Of a stretch of 32,264 bases of DNA, positions 9,801 to 17,026 are shown in pieces. The translations under genes and the position numbers were made by a program. The first letter of the stretch is position 1; each line of letters starts with the position of its first letter. Location of the stretch: NCBI GenBank assembly GCA_023356605.1, contig JAKQYE010000042.1, positions 1 through 32,264 of the forward strand. Direction: 5' to 3'. Below the pieces are notes generated by a model that did no database searches, was not told where the DNA came from, and saw only the letters and a list, made by a program, of their open reading frames with translations. This stretch comes from Trichodesmium sp. MAG_R02. Lineage in GTDB: Bacteria; Cyanobacteriota; Cyanobacteriia; Cyanobacteriales; Microcoleaceae.

Positions 9801-10379
9801 ATAATCTCTCTTACGACAAGTCATCACAATTGAAATATTATTGGGATTTAAATTTCTTAAAAAATCTGATAACTTCGAGAGAAAATGAACGCGATAGTCT
9901 ATGATTTCTGCATCTCTGCTTTCTGACCTTTTTGACACATTAGAAGGTAACTCATCTAATCCATCCAAAAGTAATAAAAGTCTTTTTGTTTGTATTTCTT
10001 TCCGGAAATCCTCCTCTGTTTTACCAATCTCTTTAGCTAAAAACGTAACAATATCTGCTGGGTACTTCCATTTTTGAATGGATACAAATATAACCAGGCT
10101 ATTATTTTCTGCCTGTCTCTCTTTCTTAGATATATTTTTCTTAAATTCTTGTAAAGCTACTGTTTTTCCAGCTCCCGGTTCTCCCAAAAGTACTAAACGC
10201 TTATATCTCTCAAATGCGTCATAAAGAGTCTCAAAAGGCTTTTCATTAGTTAAATTATTTTCTGAACTTTCTGGAAGTAAATCAGGTCTATTCTTGAAAG
10301 ATCGTTTTTCTAGAATAAAAAAATCTGCTTCTAATCCAGTCTTAGAAATATTTAGGTTTGGATCTGCTTGAGTAACCAT
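6873..10379 (-). CDS. NACHT NTPase with C-terminal coiled/repeat region and transmembrane segment
   Basis: A 1168-residue protein from the ATG at 10379, which has GGAG 11 bp upstream; a TTG at 10400 is the alternative. Residues about 60-310 are a NACHT-type STAND NTPase: Walker A GEPGAGKT (66-73), Walker B RLLLLLDGLDELP (133-145, with the extra acidic residue typical of NACHT), and an arginine-containing sensor strand IVMTCRKRDY (184-193). A HEAT-like stretch (HPAPDVRYEAIKSLGELK) and a long helical region follow. Residues about 905-1026 are charged, with nearly identical internal repeats (NSQTWSEKQANI three times), then a single hydrophobic segment (about 1027-1050) and another short duplicated motif EQNNMPDKIQ. 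NACHT proteins are oligomerising switches in immunity and cell-death systems. Here it is the last gene of the CHAT cluster and probably membrane-tethered. What it senses is unknown. Confidence 0.85.
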   Translation of the reverse strand: MVTQADPNLNISKTGLEADFFILEKRSFKNRPDLLPESSENNLTNEKPFETLYDAFERYKRLVLLGEPGAGKTVALQEFKKNISKKERQAENNSLVIFVSIQKWKYPADIVTFLAKEIGKTEEDFRKEIQTKRLLLLLDGLDELPSNVSKRSESRDAEIIDYRVHFLSKLSDFLRNLNPNNISIVMTCRKRDYEEIRRKIQEEKKDFKNIFHGLVVLNRLKNDEIKTYLKEINQKKLNNSLNGEKIDFDLLWNTIQVNKDLLELIRTPFLLYVLSSTLVSIYQQNPISIFQGIEAIYKAVSNLEELLDKFVREQYKRESKKSKIPIPWSLNKVKRLLGQIAVLMMSDREPDDNEILPEHFNKVIQNQEDIKKFIDLTKNLYLLESEEKANNQNQTPTCKFRHLTLRDYFAFDYGSNFFDQQEDNFNQKSEKFKLEIEPEQVVKAIGKIEKEQVVKLLTKLLDHPAPDVRYEAIKSLGELKSLVYVEGYNSDFKNQVVNYSLDEFDKSLIKEYFSEKKYFEINDNEAEKIYQYSGGNVWIIEQIATMFGVVSLDEILGVDNVPMPIAAKSPDEQILATTVQRLLHYCVNKEDKRAVYLLAIAYCPNPEFLKFMLGCENLDAKLQELYNNYPFILPEKQQLEEIHQKFTKQYLLSLRNENNFNKYESESQKIAKNLNRKAAHYFQDKIEDLTGKLTTAKQRFRNEEFPDFIINWFYHRFWLSSKDNVEYIWNDMIPYLVEGWRYNNNFVIELLKIAGEFDKDYEFFQLFKAVFMERKDPYSLVKKLVEKSDKTTKKDEWVAIVLLIYCDFLYEEKKYSEVLKRCEQAQIFIPEEAEDLRRSFEKLRSPSLKQEKKNDFKEDQIETESSPPIDLSKNIDLGKVSSDILSRLEKLENQRNTFSQQATQKEEKTELQPKQNYHPNEEKIEEDKEQKINSQTWSEKQANIPKKEKTESQLKQNYHPNEEKIEEDKEQKFNSQTWSEKQANILKSDNEKLISQFKFWLNSQTWSEKQANILKSDNEKLISQFKLRHLIVRIFLLYIIILVILFLVYLRSEQNNMPDKIQTRNEQNNMPDKIQPKNEQKYKKLNEQENEKLIDKGILFAKDNRVYKALENFCKIPRNSNSFREAKHWIKRWSKDDYWGPQLPSIIEDFKEEGLSCPAADDADLRKY
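7143..7670 (-). repeat. In-frame tandem repeats inside the NACHT gene
   Basis: Three nearly exact direct repeats overlap: a 39-bp unit (EQNNMPDKIQ coding) twice at about 7143-7220; a 78-bp block at 7301-7378 and 7385-7462 (offset 84 bp, 28 codons); and a block with 123-bp offset (41 codons) covering about 7443-7670. All offsets are multiples of three, so the reading frame is kept. Near-identity at silent sites points to recent expansion. Confidence 0.85.
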
Positions 10380-10424
10380 AAGTTTTTTTTCTCCATTCAA
10401 TAAAAACTTGTACCGATATGTTTT

Positions 10425-10525
10425 AGGACTTGCGCAAATAAACCCGGTTTTTTAGATAAATCCTTGTTTTTAACAATAGACATCTAGGAAAAAGCTTGGT
10501 TTCTACGGTTGCCCGCGTAAGTTCT
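10425..10525. repeat. MITE, CAGGACTTACGC family
   Basis: It starts AGGACTTGCGCAAATAAACC and ends TTGCCCGCGTAAGTTCT, with an internal TCCTTGTTTTTAACA shared with the copies at 5681 and 24394. Both ends have drifted. It lies just upstream of the NACHT start on the coding strand and may carry or displace its promoter. Confidence 0.7.
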
Positions 10526-10560
10526 ATGTTGATTTACTCACTTATCACTACAGCTAAATT

Positions 10561-10826
10561 AGGGTTTGCTGATTAAAGATTAAAGCATTGACACATAAAG
10601 GCTTCAGCATTTTGCAGTTTGAAAAAAGTGTCTACTTTTCGATTCTGAGAGCTCAAAAAGTTAGTATTTTGGGCTGACCACTGCAGAAAAATCAAGGGAC
10701 AATTCTTCCAGCTATCCCTCCATGGTCGAGATTAGGGGTGGGTAAATTTTCTTTTCCTCCGTAGGGACCTTGCATACAACTTCCCTACCTTACCTATTCT
10801 TTAAAAAGACCTTTTCAGCAAACCCT
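10561..10826. repeat. 266-bp MITE with 12-bp terminal inverted repeats and AAATT duplication
   Basis: The ends are AGGGTTTGCTGA and TCAGCAAACCCT, perfect 12-bp inverted repeats. AAATT occurs directly before (10556-10560) and after (10827-10831), a clean 5-bp target-site duplication. The interior has no reading frame and contains a gtaggga...tccctac palindrome. The right duplication overlaps the stop codon of the 267-residue gene, so the insertion landed exactly at the end of that gene without changing its product. The parental transposase is not in the window. Confidence 0.85.
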
Positions 10827-10829
10827 AAA

Positions 10830-11633
10830 TTATTCAGTTTCTTGATCTATTGCTAGCTCTTCAGCTGTCATCTTAGTTAGAACCTTTTCATAAAAAGCAG
10901 CACTTGGTTTTCCTGACTCAATAACACTTTTAAGAAGCGTTGAACGTTTGCTTTCTGGATAACGATCTGCCATAAACTTTGTGTAGCTTGGCATATTATC
11001 CTGGGAAGTTTTGGCTGCCTCAACTGTATAATCCAAAATTTCTCCCCTTCCATGAAAATTGTCATTGAGAGTGTGCAATTTCTCTCCAATTTCATTGACT
11101 TGTCCACTATTAGCACCAGCTGCTGCAGCCACAGCTAACACCAAAGCTGCCCTTTGTTGAAAACAGGCACAAGCTCCTCCAGTAACAATTCCAGCATGAA
11201 TATCACCGCTTTCTTTTCCCTCTAAAGCAACCGTACCGCGACCCGTCATCGGAAGACTACGAACTTCTCCATCTGGAGTTTCTAATGTCACCAAACTAAA
11301 AAAGTTGACACTATCTTGTGTAAATGGAGAAACTTCAGTTTGAAGTTTAAGAGTAGATGGAGGAGGAGTATCAAGTATTAGCTCTACCGTAACAGTTTGG
11401 GTTGAAGTATCAGAGACTTTTGTGCGATCGCCATCTGGCTCTGCATAAGGGTTCCCAGTTTCAGAAAATTCAATCTTTAACTGATGATTTTTCATGGTAA
11501 CTCCTAAATGGCTTAATGCTTCACTTTGGGTGTTAGGGTTGGAGATTTTCTTCATTGTGTCCGATACAGTAACGGTTTGACCGTCTGGTGTTTTGTAAGC
11601 TTTGCCTTCTCTTGCTTTAACTGGAAAGTTCAT
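10830..11633 (-). CDS. Unrecognised 267-residue protein in the CHAT/NACHT cluster
   Basis: I do not recognise a family. The ATG at 11633 has AAAGG nine bases upstream. The first 130 residues look beta-rich and contain a loosely repeated motif: TPDGQTVTVSD (16-26), EPDGDRTKVSD and TPDGEVRSLP. At the centre there is a small, alanine-rich hydrophobic helix after a glycine/cysteine patch (IVTGGACACFQQRAALVLAVAAAAGA), which could be a processing site, a metal or cofactor site, or a membrane-inserting helix. The C-terminal 80 residues are charged and helical. Spacing (58 bp after the STAND gene) and strand make it part of the same operon. A substrate or toxin role for the cluster is a guess. No signal peptide is seen. 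Confidence 0.7.
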   Translation of the reverse strand: MNFPVKAREGKAYKTPDGQTVTVSDTMKKISNPNTQSEALSHLGVTMKNHQLKIEFSETGNPYAEPDGDRTKVSDTSTQTVTVELILDTPPPSTLKLQTEVSPFTQDSVNFFSLVTLETPDGEVRSLPMTGRGTVALEGKESGDIHAGIVTGGACACFQQRAALVLAVAAAAGANSGQVNEIGEKLHTLNDNFHGRGEILDYTVEAAKTSQDNMPSYTKFMADRYPESKRSTLLKSVIESGKPSAAFYEKVLTKMTAEELAIDQETE

Positions 11634-11691
11634 TTGGTTTTACCTTTTGTCTTGTAATACGTTAAAATTAGGTCAATTTAGGGCTTTTGAA

Positions 11692-13854
11692 TTAATTTAG
11701 GGGAAATTCCTTGAAAAACTCTTCATAAAATTCTGCAACATCCTCTTTTTCATAATCAGGATATCGCTTTAATGCTCTATATGCAATTGAATTACTAGTA
11801 GTTTTATATATTTCTCGGATAGCAGGTTCAACAGCATTTAGAACACTGCTAATTGCATCATTACGCCACATATCGATTAAAGTATCAATGACTGTTTCTA
11901 ATTTAGCATTTTGACCTTCCTGTGATAGTTTTGATTGTAAATTTCCTAATCCTGTGACCACAAACTGACGAGCAACTCGATCTCCAGATTTTATGTCTTC
12001 AAGCTTGCTAAGTAAGCATTCCAAAGCAGGAAAATTCCCAATTTTACCAAGTGAATTTGCTACAGCAGCAACCACACTTGGGTCTTGTTTTTTATTTTCT
12101 AGTACTTTGATTAACTTTTGAGTAGCATCATTAATGAATTTTGGTTCTGGATGGTTGCCAACAATTTGAGCTGCTTCAATAAGTTTATCAACCTGTTCAT
12201 CACTCAAGTTTCCAATATTACTAAGAGTCTCTAGAGTTATGATTGAATTTTCTACACTTGTTTCTTGCGGTTGTCGCTTGCCTGGATCCATCAAGTCAAG
12301 GTATCTCTGTGCTCGTTTTCCTATAGAATTATCTTTACCAGCAATACTTTCTAAAGCCTCTTCTGCCGCCTGGCGTACAGAACTAATAACATCCTGTCGG
12401 TTAGATTTATTCAGAGCATCTACAATGTTTACCCTAGGTGTTAATTTACTGAGTGCCTTTGCGGCTTCTTCTCGTAGATAGCGATCGCTATTCTTATTAC
12501 TATAGTCTAAAGCATCAATCAATTTTTGAATTGCAGTATCCGCAGCAGGTGAACCTTGTTGTCCTAACTCTCTTGCAACAGCAGCTCGAACATCAAGATC
12601 TTTATGGTTATGAAGAAATTTGGTGAGTAACTCTGCCATTTGTGATTTATTAGAAGCAAGTTTGACTTCAGATGGTAATATGTTCTGATAAAACTTATTC
12701 ACCTCCTCTTCTTTACTATTTTCACGTTCCCAGGTGTTTTTAGCTAAGATAAATTCTGGGGGTAGTTCAGGTGAATTTAGTTTATCCTTATAAATTGGGT
12801 CTAGTACAAAATAAATTTGCTGAAGTGATTCTTTGGCCGCATCTCGTACCTGACTAATATCATCTTTTCGTAGAGTTTGAACAATTGGCTCAACTGCCCG
12901 CAATAAAATTTCTTTACTAACATTGGAATCCGTCATATTTCCTAACTCACGCACTGCTGTTTCACGAACAAAACGATCTGAATGCTTTTTCTCTAGTGGC
13001 CAGAGAAATTTAATCAGTTGTTTAACTTCAAGCCCTGGATCATAGCCAGCTAATGATTTAATTGCTGCTTTCACAATGTCTGAATTTGCTGCTTCTGCCT
13101 TTTTATCTGCACTATGATTTTTTAGTTCCTTCTCTAGGATATCAAATAAAGCCAACTTAACCTCTTCATTTCTCCAAGTATTTTTTGCCAGATTGAATCT
13201 TCCAGCAATTACCCAAATAATTGTCTCGTTAGTCCCCCTTATAACGCTACGCACAGCATCTTCACATTTTCGTGATCCTATAATTTCATAAGTATCAAAG
13301 AAGATGACCAAAGATTTATGTTGTTCCTTAACTAACTTATTAATCCCATCACTTAACTCTGGTGCTAAAAGTTCTTCAGGTTGATAATAAATATACCACT
13401 CCAGTTGGTTTAAATTAAGCTGTTTTAATTCTATGCTACTTTCTTCAGCTTTTTCAATTTTTTCACGAGTTTTTTGTAGTAATGTTTTATTCTCCTCATA
13501 CTTCTTGAAGCAGTCTTTGTATAAATCAAAACTTTTGGAAAATTTTTCAAATACTATATCCAGTATAGTAGTAGGTTGAATATTTTCAGTTCCTAGCCGT
13601 AATCTAATATTTTTGTTTTTTTCCTCTTGCCAATCTATAAAAATAGAATTAATTTGCCCTGCATATTTTTCTTCGGTAGTAATTTCTTGTAATTTTTTTA
13701 GTAAAGTTGTTTTTCCTGTTCCACCATACCCATCAAACAAAAAAATACGCCGATAGTTAGAATTAGATTCATTAGAATCTGAACTAATAAGCTTGTCTAA
13801 AACGTCTCTGAATTCTTGTTTTTCCTTATTGCGTCCTATACAAAGGGTTGACAT
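11692..13854 (-). CDS. STAND P-loop NTPase with HEAT repeats
   Basis: A 720-residue protein with AGGA eight bases before its ATG. Residues 1-60 carry the STAND entry CIGRNKEKQEFRDVL and Walker A GYGGTGKTT (42-50); a Walker B strand SLVIFFDTYE lies at 181-190 and a sensor-like strand IIWVIAGRF at 212-220. The usual STAND helical and winged-helix parts appear to be missing: by about residue 250 the sequence becomes helical HEAT-type repeats (VRETAVRELGNM, VRAAVARELGQQG, LREEAAKALSKL, VRQAAEEALESI) that run to the end. The phrase LAKNTW occurs at about 222 and again after 370, suggesting internal duplication. HEAT solenoids in such proteins normally act as sensor or scaffold. It lies 81 bp after the GUN4 gene and is inferred to be the NTP-dependent switch of the cluster. 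Confidence 0.85.
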   Translation of the reverse strand: MSTLCIGRNKEKQEFRDVLDKLISSDSNESNSNYRRIFLFDGYGGTGKTTLLKKLQEITTEEKYAGQINSIFIDWQEEKNKNIRLRLGTENIQPTTILDIVFEKFSKSFDLYKDCFKKYEENKTLLQKTREKIEKAEESSIELKQLNLNQLEWYIYYQPEELLAPELSDGINKLVKEQHKSLVIFFDTYEIIGSRKCEDAVRSVIRGTNETIIWVIAGRFNLAKNTWRNEEVKLALFDILEKELKNHSADKKAEAANSDIVKAAIKSLAGYDPGLEVKQLIKFLWPLEKKHSDRFVRETAVRELGNMTDSNVSKEILLRAVEPIVQTLRKDDISQVRDAAKESLQQIYFVLDPIYKDKLNSPELPPEFILAKNTWERENSKEEEVNKFYQNILPSEVKLASNKSQMAELLTKFLHNHKDLDVRAAVARELGQQGSPAADTAIQKLIDALDYSNKNSDRYLREEAAKALSKLTPRVNIVDALNKSNRQDVISSVRQAAEEALESIAGKDNSIGKRAQRYLDLMDPGKRQPQETSVENSIITLETLSNIGNLSDEQVDKLIEAAQIVGNHPEPKFINDATQKLIKVLENKKQDPSVVAAVANSLGKIGNFPALECLLSKLEDIKSGDRVARQFVVTGLGNLQSKLSQEGQNAKLETVIDTLIDMWRNDAISSVLNAVEPAIREIYKTTSNSIAYRALKRYPDYEKEDVAEFYEEFFKEFPLN

Positions 13855-13935
13855 AAAATTTATCCTGAATAACTATAATTATAAGCTGAACTCTATAAAA
13901 AATTTATGGCTTATCTTAATTAGCTAAAACTCTAC

Positions 13936-14673
13936 TTAATCTTCGCTACAAAAATGATTACCTTGGCACTCTTCAATCTTCTTAGCAAGCTGAGGCATCA
14001 GCTCAACACTATGACTCATATCTTTTTTAAATGGAGGGGGTATTGGAAGAAGGCCATCCTTCTTCATTTTTGCATTGTTTCCAAAACGTTCGTCTGCCCA
14101 TGATAACCATTTATTTGTTTTGTACCACCCAACAGATTCAGCAAATTTTTTTTGATATTTTATAACATCAAAAGATTCATCAATTTTTTTTTTATATTTT
14201 CTCCACTTTGATAGTTGTATACTAAAACCAAATTTTTGATCACTATATTCTTGCCATAATTTATCAATTTTGCAAAAGAAACAGCAAGGAATTTTATCAA
14301 AATCCTCTGTTCCCCAATATTCTTCTTGTTGTTTTTCAGCCAATTGTCTCATGATTTCAGATGTTTTTTTGTCTGCTTTATCCCAGTTCTCTTCTTTTAA
14401 TAAAATTTCTAAATATAAAAGTTTGTATTCAAAATCATCATCTAACTGAAGTTTTGTAATATCTTTGTCAATTTTGTCAACCTTATCAGATCGTTCATAA
14501 ATTTCTTCTGAATCGTTGTCTAGTTTTTGATAAAGTTGATATCTTCTAACTCTATCAATTTCTGCTTTTATTTCTTGATTACGTTTCTCACTTAGTTCCT
14601 CTAGGCTTGCTATTTGAGACTCTATTCTTCGTTTCTCATTTTCTTTAGATTCTAATCTTTTTCTAGATTTCAT
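13936..14673 (-). CDS. Coiled-coil plus GUN4-domain protein
   Basis: A 245-residue protein. Residues 1-76 form a coiled coil that is 46/57 identical to the C terminus of the adjacent CHAT protein. Residues about 81-233 match GUN4: LLKEENWDKADKKTSEIM, then IPCCFFCKIDKLWQEYSDQKFGFSIQLSKW, then FAESVGWYKTNKWLSWADERF. Canonical GUN4 binds porphyrins and activates magnesium chelatase. GUN4 domains are also found in cyanobacteria fused to kinases, caspases and other signalling modules, so here it is more likely a sensor or ligand-binding module than a chlorophyll-synthesis factor. Extra cysteines (Cys130, 131, 134) occur in the first helix hairpin. It lies 36 bp after the CHAT gene. The GUN4 assignment is from motif recognition and I hold it firmly. 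Confidence 0.85.
   Translation of the reverse strand: MKSRKRLESKENEKRRIESQIASLEELSEKRNQEIKAEIDRVRRYQLYQKLDNDSEEIYERSDKVDKIDKDITKLQLDDDFEYKLLYLEILLKEENWDKADKKTSEIMRQLAEKQQEEYWGTEDFDKIPCCFFCKIDKLWQEYSDQKFGFSIQLSKWRKYKKKIDESFDVIKYQKKFAESVGWYKTNKWLSWADERFGNNAKMKKDGLLPIPPPFKKDMSHSVELMPQLAKKIEECQGNHFCSED
14498..14659 (-). repeat. Direct DNA repeat encoding adaptor coiled coil, copy in GUN4 gene
   Basis: About 162 bp nearly identical to 14771-14932, offset 273 bp (91 codons). It encodes the EEIY... to ENEKRRIESQIA part of the coiled coil at the start of the GUN4 protein. Similarity extends to silent positions. Confidence 0.85.
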
Positions 14674-14709
14674 TTCGATTAAATTTTAAAAGTTAAAAAT
14701 TTTATCAAA

Positions 14710-17007
14710 CTAGGTAATTTTAATTTTCTTAATCTCACATTCAATTTTCTCAAGCTTCTCAGATAGTTTATAAATTTCTTCTGAATCGTTGTCTAGTTTT
14801 TGATAAAGTTGAAATCTTCTAACTGTATCAGTTTCTGCTATTATTTCTTGATTACGTTTCTCACTTAGTTCCTCTAGCCTTGCTATTTGAGACTCTATTC
14901 TTCGTTTCTGATTTTCTAAAGCTTCTAACTTTCTCCCAGTTGTAGTTGCTTGTACACCCAAATCTTGTGGTGAATTATTATCAACAGTCAAATTATTGTT
15001 TTCTACAGGTTCCTTTACTTGTTTCTGTTGTTGCTTTTTAGGAATGTCAATAATCAACGATTCAATTGTTATACCTAAAGTGTCACTAAAGTTCCCATCC
15101 TTGAAAAACTTATGTAGAAGATTGAAATCTTCCTGAGATCCCTCCAACGTAATTTTTACACTTCCTCTTTCAACTATTTTGAATCTGAAGTTAGTGCCTA
15201 GATGCCCGTTTAAGAGGTTAACATATTGTTCTACCGTAAAAACCTTGTCTTCATACTGAATCCGATCATCTGCTGTTAAAGTTCCGTCAATAAGAATCTG
15301 GCCCCAAATTATATTTTGTAAGTCACTACTACTTTGCCCAATATCTTCTTGACTACTGTTCTCTTCTAGAAAGCTTTTTTCATTCCTGAAATATGCTTGA
15401 GAATCTAAAATTTGTTTGTCAAAATCTTTAAGTAAAGAATTCTTTAAATCCTGCTCAGAAGTAATAATAACTCGTTCTCTTGAGCCTGTTTCTGTATCTG
15501 TAATTGCCCCCATTAAATTTTCCAAGATATCTATCGCATATATTGTTAATTTATCTTGTTCACCTTCTAGATTATATTGAAAGTCATTAAAGAGGAAGAA
15601 CAAAGGTTCTAGTCCAGTTTCATTCCGTTTTTTAAATAAATCTCTTAGTGAATATTTAAGTTTATCACCGCGTTGAAATGCATTACTAAGTGCATTACGC
15701 TGCTCTGAATTTTCCAATTCACTCGCTAGTTTATTAACGAATTCGTATTCATCAATTTGTTGATCCAATTTAACAATCTTAGACTTGGGTAAACGTTCAC
15801 ATAGTGCATCAGTATATGAGGAAGTAATAGTACTTTTTCCTAAAATCAAGACACCTTTTTTACTATCTTGTTTTACTTGTTTTAGGATAGATACACATTG
15901 TTTCAGCTGATAATAACAATTTTTTACAGGTGGAGTCGTTATTTTCCGATGCGGTGGTATTCGTCCAAGTGTTCCCGATGCTGTTACTAATGCTCCCGGT
16001 AAACTTTCTTTGACATATAATCGCAACAAGTGCCAACCTTTCTCTGTTTCAATTAGTTTCCGATAAGTTTGAGCCAAAGCTTGGGTTACTGTAGAACCTG
16101 ATGACAAATTCTGATAAAATATTTCTGCAGCCGCTATTGCGCTAGTATCTAATACCCGATCGCCCCAGCCCAAAACTGCTTTAAAACCATTTTTTACTAA
16201 ACTTTCAGCCATCGAAGGAATAGATGACTCCCGTGAATAAGCAGTCCGACAAGCCGACAAGAAAATCAGTTGAGGATTTTTAAATAGTAGTGCATCAGCA
16301 ATATCTTCAGCACTACTATATTTAGCCTCTCCAGATTCTGTTTCTGTAATAAAATAAGGGTTTTCTGCATGACCTGCTAGATGAAGCACGTCAAAAAAGC
16401 CCTCATCATGTTCATTTATCAAACCCTTCAGCTTATTCAAGCAACCACTATATTCTATTTCTAGAGAGAAAGGGGACTCTTGGCTTGCTTTTAAAATACT
16501 TATTTCCTCTTCTACAAGGTCTAATTTTGATTTCTTGTGAGGAGGAGAAGCTGGCATAAATGCCACACTCAATGCTTCATTCTTGGGTTTATCCTCCATA
16601 GTAAGTACTTTCATACTTCTTGAATTAGACACCCAACGAACGGGAACAATTACAGGTGTAGACTTAACTAAGAAATCTTTACCATCATGCAGCAGTTCCC
16701 AAGGTAGATGTGATAGCCCTTCGGATGTTGCAATTGCTAGAACAATTAATTTGCCTGATGAACCATCATGAATTACTCTGTCTAGATCCCGTTTATCTCC
16801 ATTTAGCCATTTGTAGAGATTTTGACCTGTTTGGGTATAGTCTACTGGAAGGTAAGTATAATACTCAGCTTCTGACTTTTTAATTAAGTCTGAGATTTCT
16901 CCTCGACTGCGCGAAACAGGTTGAAACTTGAGGGGGTTATCCCAATAGAAACGGAATTCAACGAAATCATCTCCTTTTAGCTTAAGATTCAGGTGTAGAA
17001 TTTGCAT
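14710..17007 (-). CDS. CHAT protease with degenerate NTPase, TRADD-N-like and coiled-coil regions
   Basis: A 765-residue protein. Residues about 80-345 are a CHAT (caspase-like) peptidase: LPWELLHDG (101-109), catalytic His213 in VLHLAGHA and Cys253 in FLSACRTA, followed by VLGWGDRV. Both catalytic residues are intact. Residues about 365-540 resemble a STAND NTPase but the P-loop is reduced to LGKST (389-393), preceded by VLI rather than a glycine-rich turn; LFFLFND (469-475) stands in the Walker B place. Residues about 583-655 (RGSVKITLEGSQEDF, FKDGNFSDTLGI) resemble a ferredoxin-like TRADD-N-type module common in cyanobacterial conflict proteins. Residues 694-765 are the coiled coil shared with the GUN4 neighbour. 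CHAT enzymes cut target proteins after oligomer-driven activation. It is inferred to be the executioner of this cluster; substrate unknown. Confidence 0.88.
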   Translation of the reverse strand: MQILHLNLKLKGDDFVEFRFYWDNPLKFQPVSRSRGEISDLIKKSEAEYYTYLPVDYTQTGQNLYKWLNGDKRDLDRVIHDGSSGKLIVLAIATSEGLSHLPWELLHDGKDFLVKSTPVIVPVRWVSNSRSMKVLTMEDKPKNEALSVAFMPASPPHKKSKLDLVEEEISILKASQESPFSLEIEYSGCLNKLKGLINEHDEGFFDVLHLAGHAENPYFITETESGEAKYSSAEDIADALLFKNPQLIFLSACRTAYSRESSIPSMAESLVKNGFKAVLGWGDRVLDTSAIAAAEIFYQNLSSGSTVTQALAQTYRKLIETEKGWHLLRLYVKESLPGALVTASGTLGRIPPHRKITTPPVKNCYYQLKQCVSILKQVKQDSKKGVLILGKSTITSSYTDALCERLPKSKIVKLDQQIDEYEFVNKLASELENSEQRNALSNAFQRGDKLKYSLRDLFKKRNETGLEPLFFLFNDFQYNLEGEQDKLTIYAIDILENLMGAITDTETGSRERVIITSEQDLKNSLLKDFDKQILDSQAYFRNEKSFLEENSSQEDIGQSSSDLQNIIWGQILIDGTLTADDRIQYEDKVFTVEQYVNLLNGHLGTNFRFKIVERGSVKITLEGSQEDFNLLHKFFKDGNFSDTLGITIESLIIDIPKKQQQKQVKEPVENNNLTVDNNSPQDLGVQATTTGRKLEALENQKRRIESQIARLEELSEKRNQEIIAETDTVRRFQLYQKLDNDSEEIYKLSEKLEKIECEIKKIKIT
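14771..14932 (-). repeat. Direct DNA repeat encoding adaptor coiled coil, copy in CHAT gene
   Basis: Partner of 14498-14659. It encodes the C-terminal coiled coil of the CHAT protein (around ENQKRRIESQIARLEELSEK). Only scattered base changes separate the two copies. Confidence 0.85.
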
Positions 17008-17026
17008 AACTGTACTATTGCCTTAG

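Larger units (their letters stand above)
10380..10829. other. 450-bp gap in the cluster, mostly two inserted MITEs
   Basis: The gap between the 267-residue protein and the NACHT gene contains a 101-bp MITE and a 266-bp MITE with a 5-bp duplication. Without them about 75 bp would remain, comparable with the other intergenic gaps in the cluster (19-81 bp). Confidence 0.7.

Noticed and set aside
10877-11116. 79-residue minus-strand ORF
   Set aside because: It is an alternative frame inside the 267-residue gene, which has the better ribosome site and composition.
13936-14673. GUN4 protein as the canonical Mg-chelatase activator
   Set aside because: The N-terminal coiled coil shared with the CHAT protein and the operon context point to a signalling use; the canonical gene is probably elsewhere.
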